A stretch of 64,000 nt of DNA from Argonema antarcticum A004/B2. Its GTDB lineage: Bacteria > Cyanobacteriota > Cyanobacteriia > Cyanobacteriales > Aerosakkonemataceae. Where the stretch lies: positions 1 to 64,000 of the forward strand of contig NZ_JAIQZN010000028.1 in assembly GCF_023333585.1 (NCBI RefSeq), given 5' to 3'. Both the position numbers and the translations under genes were made by a program. Below the pieces are notes generated by a model. It did not search any database. It was not told where the DNA came from and saw only the letters and a program-made list of their open reading frames with translations. Below, piece after piece: positions 46,045 to 54,282 of the stretch; position 1 is the first letter of the stretch; every line of letters starts with the position of its first letter.

Positions 46045-46904
46045 GATGGAAAGCTGCCAGTATTTTAGTTGCTGGAAGTATTCTCACTCTAGGCTGTTAT
46101 CTGGCTTTCTTGGCAGGTTGGTGGATACCCGTGATTCCGCCGTTACTAGCCTTGGCAGGATCTGGGGTCACTATCACAGCATACATTGCTTATCAGGAGC
46201 GGGAAAACAGACAAATTGTCATGAATTTATTGGGACAGCACGTCACGCCAAAAATTGCCCAAGCTGTTTGGCGCGATCGCCACCAGTTGCTCAAAGAAGG
46301 ACAGTTGTTGGGGCAAAAGATGACTGCAACGGTGCTATTTACCGATTTAAAAGACTTCACCAGTATTACCGAACAAACCGATCCAGAAACTCTGATGTTC
46401 TGGCTCAATGATTACATGAGTGCTATGTCTCAGATTGTTCTCGATCGCGATGGAGTAATTGATAAATTTATTGGGGATGCGATTATGGCGGTGTTTGGCG
46501 TTCCCATTCCCAGTACTGCGCCAGAAGCGATCGCCAAAGATGCGGCGTCAGCTGTATCTTGCGCTGTTGATATGGCAGCTAAATTGCGATCGCTCAATCA
46601 GCAATGGCAAGTTCAGCAACGTCCAACTGTAGCTATGCGAGTCGGAATTGCTACAGGTACAGTGGTAGCAGGTAGTTTGGGTAGTCGCCAAAGGCTAAAT
46701 TATACAATCATCGGAGACAGCGTTAATGTGGCAGCTAGACTGGAAAGTTACGATAAGTCTCTCGATGGCGGTATTTGTCGGATTTTGATCGACGAAGAAA
46801 CTTATCAATATATCCAGGGCAAATTTCCCACCCAATTTATAGGTAGCGTACAGCTCAAAGGACGCGAACAGCCAGTCAAAATCTACCAAGTTTTCTGCGA
46901 ATAA
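46041..46904 (+). pseudogene. 5'-truncated CHASE2-type adenylate cyclase
   Basis: The frame starts within the last TM helices of a CHASE2 cyclase (RWKAASILVAGSILTLGCYL, then FLAGWWIPVIPPLL), homologous to the intact gene at 6771-8732. The CHASE2 sensor and first TM helix are missing. The class III catalytic domain is full length: FTDLKDFTS, DKFIGDAIMAVFG, NVAARLES. The purine-selecting Asp of the intact copy (LDYT) is Asn here (LNYT). No ATG precedes the TM region; TTG 46110 is the only candidate start before the catalytic domain. It could still yield a soluble or TM-anchored cyclase fragment but reads best as a decaying gene. Confidence 0.75.
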
Positions 46905-46913
46905 GTATAAAGA

Positions 46914-47822
46914 CTAACGATCGATGACATTCCGAGTCATTTCAAACAAATGTGTGGCGTTATTTCCTTGAAACGCATCAAAAAGTGCTTTCTCTCCAGG
47001 AGCAATTTCGACAAAAAAGCGCTCGGCAATCTCATAATAAGCGTAAGTCCAAGGAATACTTATCAATTTCTCAGTGAAATCATCTCGCACAGTCACCATT
47101 TCTGTGATTGCCTGAGTCGCAGTCTGACGCAAACCAATATCCATGCTGCCCTCAATCTCGGCTTTCATTGGCACACCCCGCTCGGATAAACCACTGGCAG
47201 TGCTTTCAATATCTGGGTACAAGGGAGTGTTCTGCCGATTGATATAGCCAGTAAAGTGGTTAACTCCGTATCCGTGCAGGAGTACCCAGGCTCCATACTG
47301 AGTTGCTTTATTTACCTCTTCAACAACAGAACGACGAGGGGGTTGCCAAGGGCGATCGAACAAATTTTGCAGTCGATCTACAGTTTGTTCAATATCTGCT
47401 ATTTCTAAATCGGATAAGTTTGGATAACTGATAGAATTAATTGACTTAACTGTTTGATAAATTTGTTGGGCAGTTGCATCCGGTAACTCATCCACAATTA
47501 ACTCGCTGATAAACAATTTCGGCAAATCAAAAGCATCTTGTTTCGGATGGCGATAGTGACGCGCATACAGATGTTTATCGGGGAAAATATATTCCCCTGC
47601 TGCCGAGTAACCCAAATCTTTAACGATGCCTTCTAAATAAGGAATTCCCAGGTCGATATCGTTGATATTAAGACGCAGAGAACGGAAGGCAATATGGTCG
47701 TTGGCAACAGTACCACCTGCTTCGGTTATCATTTGTTGATAGACTTGAGCATAATTCACTCTGGCGCTATAGTTTTCCCAGAGTTTATGCCAAAGATTAA
47801 GGGCAATTTTAGTGTAGTTCAT
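46914..47822 (-). CDS. DUF1338 protein, probable 2-oxoadipate dioxygenase/decarboxylase
   Basis: A 302-residue VOC-fold metalloenzyme of the DUF1338 (HglS-like) family, whose characterised members convert 2-oxoadipate to 2-hydroxyglutarate with Fe(II) and O2. Visible metal/substrate residues are His and Arg in NDHIAFRSL, His in YGVNHFTGY, and Glu near the C-terminus in YAYYEIAERFF. It is 17 bp downstream of a class III aminotransferase on the same strand, with an aldehyde dehydrogenase further upstream. Together these can take lysine through 2-aminoadipate semialdehyde and 2-aminoadipate/2-oxoadipate to 2-hydroxyglutarate. Family assignment is confident; the pathway is inferred. Confidence 0.88.
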   Translation of the reverse strand: MNYTKIALNLWHKLWENYSARVNYAQVYQQMITEAGGTVANDHIAFRSLRLNINDIDLGIPYLEGIVKDLGYSAAGEYIFPDKHLYARHYRHPKQDAFDLPKLFISELIVDELPDATAQQIYQTVKSINSISYPNLSDLEIADIEQTVDRLQNLFDRPWQPPRRSVVEEVNKATQYGAWVLLHGYGVNHFTGYINRQNTPLYPDIESTASGLSERGVPMKAEIEGSMDIGLRQTATQAITEMVTVRDDFTEKLISIPWTYAYYEIAERFFVEIAPGEKALFDAFQGNNATHLFEMTRNVIDR

Positions 47823-47839
47823 GTTTAGTAAAAAATCTT

Positions 47840-49162
47840 TTAGATCTTTTTATTAATTTGGTCGGCAATCAATTCGGTGAGAATTTGCAAAGCAACCTGA
47901 ATTTGGTCGCGATCGATAACTAAAGGCGGACAAAAACGAATTGCAGATTTACCGCATCCTAACAGCAACAAGCCTTTGTAGAAAGCCTCATCCACAATCT
48001 TATCCCTTAACCGAACATCAAAATTCCCCTCCTCATCCAGCAAATCAATTGCCACCATCAAACCTTTACCTCTAGGCGGCGAAACTTGCTTAAACTGCTG
48101 CGATAATTCAGTTAAACCTGCCTGTAATAACTCTCCCATTTTCTGAGCATTATCCATCAGTCCATTTTCCAAAAGTCGCAAGGTTACGTTAGCAGCAGCA
48201 CAGGCAACGGGATTGCCGCCAAATGTGGTAGCGTGGGAACCGGGAGGCCATGTCATTAATTCGGGTCGGGATAAGATTGCGCCTAATGGTAAACCGCTGG
48301 CGATGCCTTTAGCTAAAGTAATGATATCCGGCATGATTCCCCAATGTTCGATCGCAAACAGCTTACCCGTCCGACCCATGCCCGATTGCACCTCATCGAC
48401 TACCATGAGGATATTGTAGCGATCGCATATCCTCCTAATCCTCTCCAAAAAACCATCCTCCGGCACAATATAACCGCCTTCCCCTTGAATCGCTTCCACC
48501 ACAATCGCCGCAATTTCTGTAGGCGGCAATACTGTAGGAAAAAGCTTTTGTTCCAAATAATCTAAACCCTCGTGAGTACCGTAGGGAATATGAGTTACTC
48601 CAGGTAACAAAGGGCCGAAATTTTTGCGCTGCACAGCTTTGGAACCAGTCAGCGACATCGCACCATAAGTGCGCCCGTGGAATGCTCCCAGAAATGCTAC
48701 TATTAAAGATCTACCAGTATAATAACGAGCTAGTTTAATCGCTCCTTCGTTCGATTCGGCACCAGAGTTGGTGAAAAACACTTTAGCACCGTTGGGAAAA
48801 GGCGCAACCGCTACCAATTTTTCCGCCAATTCTATCATCGGTTCATAGTAAAAATCAGTACCCGAAAAATGGATAAGACAGGCAGATTGTGCTTGAATTG
48901 CTTGCACAACCTCTGGATGCGCGTGTCCGGTATTAGTGACTGCAATTCCTGCGGTTAAGTCTAAAAACACATTGCCATCCACATCCTCTAACATACAGCC
49001 TTCGCCACGGGCAGCTACTAACGGGTAGCTACGGGTGTAGGATGGGGAAGTGACAGCGCGATCGCGATCGACCAAAGCGCGGGCGCGTGGCCCAGGTAGG
49101 GGGGTGACAAGGCGCGGAATGCTGGGTAAAGTACGATCGGTTGAAATACTAAGCATTTTCAC
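47840..49162 (-). CDS. Class III (omega) aminotransferase
   Basis: A 440-residue PLP-dependent aminotransferase of the acetylornithine/4-aminobutyrate group. Motifs: NTGHAHPEVVQAI, NSGAESNEGAIKLAR, GAFHGRTYGAMSLTG, VVDEVQSGMGRTG (PLP-ring Asp) and ITLAKGIASGLPLGA (Schiff-base Lys). The N-terminal extension (PLPGPRARALVDRDR) is that of the broad-substrate GabT/LAT-like subgroup. With DUF1338 and aldehyde dehydrogenase neighbours, lysine 6-aminotransferase is the favoured role; 4-aminobutyrate or ornithine as substrate remain possible. It starts 17 bp before the DUF1338 gene, which implies one transcript. Confidence 0.85.
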   Translation of the reverse strand: MKMLSISTDRTLPSIPRLVTPLPGPRARALVDRDRAVTSPSYTRSYPLVAARGEGCMLEDVDGNVFLDLTAGIAVTNTGHAHPEVVQAIQAQSACLIHFSGTDFYYEPMIELAEKLVAVAPFPNGAKVFFTNSGAESNEGAIKLARYYTGRSLIVAFLGAFHGRTYGAMSLTGSKAVQRKNFGPLLPGVTHIPYGTHEGLDYLEQKLFPTVLPPTEIAAIVVEAIQGEGGYIVPEDGFLERIRRICDRYNILMVVDEVQSGMGRTGKLFAIEHWGIMPDIITLAKGIASGLPLGAILSRPELMTWPPGSHATTFGGNPVACAAANVTLRLLENGLMDNAQKMGELLQAGLTELSQQFKQVSPPRGKGLMVAIDLLDEEGNFDVRLRDKIVDEAFYKGLLLLGCGKSAIRFCPPLVIDRDQIQVALQILTELIADQINKKI

Positions 49163-49509
49163 TCAAGATTTTTGGATAAGAGAATAAACGATTTATCGCT
49201 TTTGTCTGTAGTTTGTGATTCCATATCTAGAATTCCCCGATCCGAAATTTAAAATCTAATTAACTGAAGGCGATCGACACAAGCAAAATAGTGTTAAGTT
49301 TTGTAACATAGTTAGTTGGATATGTTTCTCCTCGCTTGAGGAATAAGTCGATCGATGCCTATGTCCTCGTCAAAAACCCAGTTTTCCCAATCAGTTGAAG
49401 TCGCTACCCAACCCCAGTCCTCTTCCCTCTCCGTTAACGGGGGGGGTTAGGGTGGGGTTGTTTTCGTGATGCGATCGCATGGGGAGTGCTTCAATCACAG
49501 CGAAATTAA
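49163..49509. other. Intergenic region with GTTAACGGGGGGGGTTAGGG repeat
   Basis: 347 bp between the aminotransferase and DUF29 genes. Around 49430-49462 it has CTCTCCGTTAACGGGGGGGGTT and AGGGTGGGGTT, a tail often seen in cyanobacterial intergenic repeats. A 31-codon ORF at 49356 is not supported. The gap suggests that the aminotransferase has its own promoter here. Confidence 0.5.
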
Positions 49510-49968
49510 CTATTCCGGAAAGAAATTTTCGTCAATAATTTGTGCTGGCTTAAAAGGCGACTCACTAGGTAAAGTATCTGATCTTAATTCCATTTCCAGT
49601 TCAACTAATTTTTTAGCATCTTGATAAGTTTGAGCAAATTTATCGAGCAATAAGGAGCTTAAACTAGGGCTGTGTGTCAAAATTTTCTCTAGGCGGATGC
49701 GATGTTCTCCTATTGTAGTACGCCATTCATCTAGCCGCTGCTTTGGACAGTATTGGTACTTGAGCAAATGCCGCATAATTGCCAAAAGACTCTCATCTAA
49801 TTCCCGTTTTTTCCATCTCCCTAAACTCTCAACTTCATCGACTAAATTTTCAGTATCTAGCTCAGAAAATTTGCCATCGCGCAGTAACCTAGCAGTTTCT
49901 TCAATCCACAAGTAGAAGTCTCGCTCGTATAATTCGCCAATATTGGTATTTCTATAGCTTACTGCCAT
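49510..49968 (-). CDS. DUF29 family protein, copy 1
   Basis: A 152-residue member of the DUF29 family, common in cyanobacteria and of unknown function. The family pattern is clear: YERDFYLWIEETARLLRDG, LDTENLVDEVESLGRWKKRELDESL, IMRHLLKYQYCP and a REHR-like TIGEHRIRLEKIL. ATG 49968 is used; a longer TTG-started frame overlaps the upstream gene. It lies 4 bp after a second DUF29 gene, a tandem duplication. Confidence 0.85.
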   Translation of the reverse strand: MAVSYRNTNIGELYERDFYLWIEETARLLRDGKFSELDTENLVDEVESLGRWKKRELDESLLAIMRHLLKYQYCPKQRLDEWRTTIGEHRIRLEKILTHSPSLSSLLLDKFAQTYQDAKKLVELEMELRSDTLPSESPFKPAQIIDENFFPE

Positions 49969-49972
49969 AAGA

Positions 49973-50440
49973 CTAATCCTCAACTTCGGGTAAAAAATCC
50001 GGATTCAGGCTCTCTTCAAGAGTAAATGGAGAACTCAAAGGAAAGGTTTCGAGAGGCAGTTGTGTTTCGTCTTTTGCTTGCTCTCTAGCATTTTGAAAGC
50101 AGCTATCAAAAATCGTTTCTAAATATGGCCTTAAACTGGGGCTATCGTCTAATTCTCGATTTAATCGTCGCCGATGTTCTCGGATACTTCCCTCCCAACT
50201 ACCAGAACGTTTTTCGGCTTGATATTTGTATTTAAGTAGGTGGATCAAAACCACAACCAAGTTACTTTCAACTGCCCGCTTCTCACGCTTTCCCATCTCT
50301 TCAATTTCGAGGAGCAAATTTTTCACATCTAAATCTGCAAATCTGCATTGGCACAATATTTTAGCAGTTTCTTCCGTCCATAAATAGTAATCGCGATCGT
50401 AAAGTTTGGAAGTTTGATTTTCCGACTGAGATACCGTCAT
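49973..50440 (-). CDS. DUF29 family protein, copy 2
   Basis: A 155-residue DUF29 protein: LYDRDYYLWTEETAKILCQ, LDVKNLLLEIEEMGKREKRAVESN, LIHLLKYKYQAEKR and GSIREHRRRLNREL. Function unknown; an all-helical, charged, cytoplasmic protein. It lies 24 bp downstream of the aldehyde dehydrogenase gene and 4 bp upstream of the second copy, so the three are probably co-transcribed. Some DUF29 proteins have been discussed as toxin-antitoxin or mobile-associated, but nothing in this sequence shows that. Confidence 0.85.
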   Translation of the reverse strand: MTVSQSENQTSKLYDRDYYLWTEETAKILCQCRFADLDVKNLLLEIEEMGKREKRAVESNLVVVLIHLLKYKYQAEKRSGSWEGSIREHRRRLNRELDDSPSLRPYLETIFDSCFQNAREQAKDETQLPLETFPLSSPFTLEESLNPDFLPEVED

Positions 50441-50464
50441 ATCGCAATGCCTCCTATAAGCTAT

Positions 50465-51958
50465 TTAATGGTTATCAATTTGTGCGCGTTGCAAACGACC
50501 CGAAAAATCTACATAAACACTCTTCCATTCTGTAAACACATCCAACGCAGCACTACCCGCCTCCCGATGTCCGTTACCCGTTTGCTTCACACCACCAAAA
50601 GGTAAATGCACTTCTGCACCGATCGTCGGGCCATTAATATAAGTAATCCCCGCTTCGATATCGCGCATCGCTTGGAAAGCGCGGTTCACATCGCGAGTAT
50701 AAACCGAGGAAGATAAACCGTATGGCGTGTCGTTAACTACTTTAATTGCTTCTTCAAACGAGTTAACTTTAATCAAAGATACTACAGGCCCAAAAATTTC
50801 TTCGCGGGCAATACTCATATTTGGGGTAACATTGTCGAGGATAGTCGGCTGAAAAAAGAAACCGTGTTTTAAATCTCCATCGTTAGCTATTTTTCCACCG
50901 ATTAAAACCTTTGATCCTTCAACGTGAGCTACTTCCAAATAACCGCTGACGCGCTGAAGTTGAGCCACATTTACTAATGGACCCAGATCGGTATTCGGGT
51001 CTATGCCAGCACCGAGACGTAACTTGGCGGTACGCTCTAAAAGCATGGCGGTAAATTTATCTTTGATATCGCGATGTAGAATAAGCCGACTGGTAGCTGT
51101 GCAGCGCTGACCAGTTGTGCCAAATGCTCCCCAAACAGCACCTTCTAAAGCTAATTCTAAATCCCCATCTTCCATCACAATTTGAGCATTTTTGCCGCCC
51201 AGTTCCAGACAAACGCGCTTGTGGGTGCGTCCGCAAGTAGCACCTATCTCTGCACCAGTTTCAGAAGATCCGGTAAAAGATACTAAGTCAATACCGGGAT
51301 GTTCGACTAAGGCTTTTCCTACTTCTGAACCAAAGCCATGAACTAAATTTATTACTCCTTTTGACAAACCTGCATCGTGGAATATTTGCACCAGTAAAGT
51401 AGCACAGGCGGGGGTGTCTCCTGCTGGTTTGAGGATGACGGTATTGCCGCACACCAAAGCTGGTAAAGCTTTCCAGCAGGGGATGGCAAGGGGAAAGTTC
51501 CACGGAGTAATTAAGGCGCAAACTCCTATGGGCATTCGCACTGTCATGGCGAATTTGTTGGGCATTTCTGATGTGGTTGTTTGCCCAAACAATCGGCGAC
51601 CTTCTCCTGCATAATATAAGGCGCAGTCTATTCCTTCTTGCACATCTCCACGCGCTTCTGCGATCGCTTTCCCCATTTCCCGACTCATCAGTTGGGCGAG
51701 TTCTTCTTTGCGTTCCAGTAACAACTCTCCCACCCGATAAATAAAGTCGGCACGCGCTGGCGCTGGCACAAGACGCCAAGTAGAATAAGCTTTTCGGGCT
51801 GCTTCCACCGCTGCATCCACGTCGGCAGCTTCGGAACGTGGAAATGTGGCTACAAGTTGCCGCCAGTCGGCTGGGTTACGACTTTCCAGGGTAGCTTTCG
51901 ATCGCGCTGGCAACCACTGTCCGTTGATGTAATTAAGGCAATCTTTTGGAGTAGTCAT
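50465..51958 (-). CDS. NAD(P)-dependent aldehyde dehydrogenase
   Basis: A 497-residue ALDH-superfamily enzyme. Motifs: TPWNFPLAIPCWKALPAL (N-terminal cofactor region), FTGSSETGAEIG (cofactor-binding Rossmann), CLELGGKNAQIV (general-base Glu), FGTTGQRCTATSRL (catalytic Cys), EEIFGPVVSLI and GGVKQTGNGHREAG. Substrate specificity cannot be read safely. It resembles semialdehyde dehydrogenases. With the neighbouring omega-aminotransferase and DUF1338 enzyme, 2-aminoadipate 6-semialdehyde is the favoured substrate (inference); succinate semialdehyde or another semialdehyde remain possible. Confidence 0.88.
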   Translation of the reverse strand: MTTPKDCLNYINGQWLPARSKATLESRNPADWRQLVATFPRSEAADVDAAVEAARKAYSTWRLVPAPARADFIYRVGELLLERKEELAQLMSREMGKAIAEARGDVQEGIDCALYYAGEGRRLFGQTTTSEMPNKFAMTVRMPIGVCALITPWNFPLAIPCWKALPALVCGNTVILKPAGDTPACATLLVQIFHDAGLSKGVINLVHGFGSEVGKALVEHPGIDLVSFTGSSETGAEIGATCGRTHKRVCLELGGKNAQIVMEDGDLELALEGAVWGAFGTTGQRCTATSRLILHRDIKDKFTAMLLERTAKLRLGAGIDPNTDLGPLVNVAQLQRVSGYLEVAHVEGSKVLIGGKIANDGDLKHGFFFQPTILDNVTPNMSIAREEIFGPVVSLIKVNSFEEAIKVVNDTPYGLSSSVYTRDVNRAFQAMRDIEAGITYINGPTIGAEVHLPFGGVKQTGNGHREAGSAALDVFTEWKSVYVDFSGRLQRAQIDNH

Positions 51959-52055
51959 TTTGGATTTTGGATTTTAGATTTTGGATTGGGGAAAACTAGG
52001 GATTAGGTACTGGCAAGTAAAAAGGCTTACTTTTGACTTTTGACTTTTGACTTTT
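51959..52055. repeat. Heptamer arrays ATTTTGG/ATTTTAG and CTTTTGA
   Basis: The whole spacer between the aldehyde dehydrogenase start and the next gene is repeat-like: ATTTTGG/ATTTTAG units at 51960-51986 and CTTTTGA units at 52030-52056. The latter touch the TAA of the neighbouring gene (52056-52058). Confidence 0.8.
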
Positions 52056-52598
52056 TTAGCCCCTATCGCTTATAACTTTTTGCAATGCCTGAGACATTAG
52101 CAGTCGTTGTTCGGTATCGTAACCCCAACGTTCCAGAAAAGCTTTATAGTTTCCCTCTCCTGTCATGGCACTTTCCAATATTTCCCGGCAGATGGAGTAG
52201 ACGCCAGGACGATCGATCAATTTAATCAGATGGGATGTGCGATCGCGTACTCTCTCACTAGACTCTGCCATCTCTTCGTTCCCATTGCGCCGATGGGTAA
52301 GTGCCATAGCCGCCGACATCGCTACATTCTTCGCCAATAGTTCTGCTACCGTATCACAATGCGATCGCAATGCCTGCACGACTTCCGGCGAGGGATTGTC
52401 TGCAAAAGTTTGGTCAGATGTCAAGTAGGTGACGAAAAACCCTCTAGCACCGTTTTGAGTTTTAGCTAAATCTGAAACGATCGTTTCTATCTCTGATGGC
52501 GATAATTCACCCGCCTCCATCTTCTTCAGCAAAGACCCAGAGAGTGCGATCGCCTTCTCAAACGTTACATCTGATGGAACTTGTATAGATTCAAGCAT
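52056..52598 (-). CDS. Conserved-looking helical protein of unknown function
   Basis: A 180-residue soluble, mostly helical protein. Features: ELSPSEIETIVSDLAKTQNG, ARGFFVTYLTSDQTFAD, a central SHCDTVAELLAKNVAMSAAM helix and a C-terminal FLERWGYDTEQRLLMSQALQKV. Codon use and HIP1 sites resemble neighbours. No domain is recognised. It precedes the aldehyde dehydrogenase gene by about 100 bp on the same strand but may be independent. Confidence 0.65.
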   Translation of the reverse strand: MLESIQVPSDVTFEKAIALSGSLLKKMEAGELSPSEIETIVSDLAKTQNGARGFFVTYLTSDQTFADNPSPEVVQALRSHCDTVAELLAKNVAMSAAMALTHRRNGNEEMAESSERVRDRTSHLIKLIDRPGVYSICREILESAMTGEGNYKAFLERWGYDTEQRLLMSQALQKVISDRG

Positions 52599-52701
52599 TT
52601 CAACTCCCTATTGTCAATAATGCAGCCCTATTTTCAGATTCTAACCAAAGAAAGTTTCTTTTTGCAGCTTAATCGTCTATTTTGAGCGATAGTTTCAAGA
52701 T

Positions 52702-53553
52702 ATGCAGGTACAAAATATGAGCTTAGCCAAATCGACTATTACTGATGAGCAGTTTGTCAAGGTACGTTGCAGCACTGACGGTAGAACTCACTATTTTGAG
52801 GCTACAGGTTCCATGTACGCCCAACCGATGGACGATGATGAACCGCTACACTTGTTTGATTTTCTCGGTGTGGATATCTCGCGCTGCATTAAGGATGAGG
52901 CGACTTCGCGTTGGACTTTGGTGAGTCGTAAAATAACTCTTTATCTCGATCGCCAAACAGGTGCAATTTTAAAGTCTTGGCAAAATCCCTGGACTGGCGA
53001 GACACTTAACGTCTTGCACCGTTCTTACGACTACCAGGAGTTCCAAATTCCCCAAAAATTAATAGCTTACATAGCTTCCGAAATCTCTTATATATCACTA
53101 GACTTTAACGCTAAACTGCCTAACCAGTTAGCAAACAATCCTAAATATGCCGATTATTCACCTGAAGAATATCTGCGAGCGTCAGATTCATACAAATTCA
53201 TTTTTCCGACCAAGATGCTTGATGATGCCGAAGTTAGTCCAAGTGAAAATCGTTCCGTAGCGCTATCTTATTATCGCATGGGGCCGTGGGAACCTTGGAT
53301 GAAAATGAAGGGTAAGCCTGGATTTCTCGTTTTGAATTATACTGGTAGCAAAACAGATCTATTTGAGGAGTTAGATCCAACTATAAAAACAATAATTGAA
53401 GAGAGGATGCCTTTATTTCGCGAAGCTCCTTCTTGTAGATTAGACCGTTCGATCGCCACCAGTTGGAGTCGTTTTGAAGAACAGTTTGATGCTTACTTAC
53501 GAGGCGAGGAATTTCCTTTGCCAGCACCAATGAAGGATGAGCCTTGCCTGTAA
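52702..53553 (+). CDS. DUF1838 family protein
   Basis: A 283-residue protein of the DUF1838 family (function unknown). The characteristic region is SRKITLYLDRQTGAILKSWQ then NPWTGE. Near the C-terminus it has YYRMGPWEPWMKMKGKPGFL and RFEEQFDAYLRGEEFPLP. No signal peptide is seen, so it is probably cytoplasmic. ATG 52702 or 52717 could be the start. It is divergent from the neighbouring 180-residue hypothetical and has no same-strand partner. Confidence 0.85.
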   Translation: MQVQNMSLAKSTITDEQFVKVRCSTDGRTHYFEATGSMYAQPMDDDEPLHLFDFLGVDISRCIKDEATSRWTLVSRKITLYLDRQTGAILKSWQNPWTGETLNVLHRSYDYQEFQIPQKLIAYIASEISYISLDFNAKLPNQLANNPKYADYSPEEYLRASDSYKFIFPTKMLDDAEVSPSENRSVALSYYRMGPWEPWMKMKGKPGFLVLNYTGSKTDLFEELDPTIKTIIEERMPLFREAPSCRLDRSIATSWSRFEEQFDAYLRGEEFPLPAPMKDEPCL

Positions 53554-54282
53554 TATTATATTTAGTTGAATTTGTCAAGATGCAGCCAATCCGTCCTGGG
53601 TCATAATCAAACTGAGCCAAGACGGTCTGGGTGCTAAGAATATGTATTTTATGAGAACACTCGACGTTTATCACCCAAGACCGCTACTGTTGAGGATTTC
53701 GCCTCGCAGGGGTGATAATAAAGGGGAGTAGGCGACAAAAACTCCACACCGTCTACGCCATTAGGCAAGCACTGTTCAGAATCTACAGTCGCTTTATTAT
53801 AGATCTGACATGGAGTTACAGCGGCATAACACCCATCCAGTGCTGTTTCTTTCTTTCAATACAATAACTATTTGCCAGCTTTAATTCGATCGTCCTACAG
53901 GCGTAATTATATTCAGCCAGTAGATGGAGTTTCCTAGCCCGTAATATTAATAGTGAGAGTGATTTATAAATAAAGTATTAAATAATTACAGGTTGTACCG
54001 TATAAAGACTATTATATTAAATCCGCTAAAATAAATATCAGCGAAATGCCCGGTGAATCAAAGGCGATCGCATCCTGACAGTTGAAGGGTGCGTCAGAAC
54101 CAAAAAATTTGCAAGATGATCGCTAATTTTATCGCTCTGACGCACCCTACTTAATGTAAAAATGCAACTTGCCGTTATTATAGTAACGCCGCTAAAAGAA
54201 ATATCAGCGAAATACTGGGTAAATTAAAGGCGATCGCATCCTGACAAAATAAAAGATAAAAGCGTTAGTCAGCCATCATTAT
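53554..54282. other. Long intergenic region with repeats, no gene
   Basis: 729 bp. The first 450 bp hold no recognised gene or repeat; a 97-codon minus-strand ORF (ending 53381) is antisense to DUF1838 and not supported. Positions 54024-54246 hold a duplicated 58-bp block flanking a palindromic element (separate entry). Confidence 0.6.
54024..54246. repeat. 58-bp direct repeat flanking a TGCGTCAGA palindrome
   Basis: CGCTAAAATAAATATCAGCG...GGCGATCGCATCCTGACA (54024-54081) recurs with about seven differences at 54189-54246. Between the copies lie AGGGTGCGTCAGA and TCTGACGCACCCT (54086-54151), inverted arms 40 bp apart, the same palindrome family as at 32757. Confidence 0.75.

Noticed and set aside
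45145-46904. A genuine exoprotein-cyclase fusion protein
   Set aside because: The two pieces are in different frames across the microsatellite, and a TAA at 45951 closes the cyclase frame upstream, so it is a junction of fragments, not a fusion.
49356-49451. 31-codon ORF before the GTTAACGGGGGGGG repeat
   Set aside because: Low-complexity Ser/Gln, ends in repeat DNA, no ribosome-binding site; not distinguishable from chance.
53381-53674. 97-codon minus-strand ORF overlapping the end of DUF1838
   Set aside because: Mostly antisense to a well-supported gene and without domain features.
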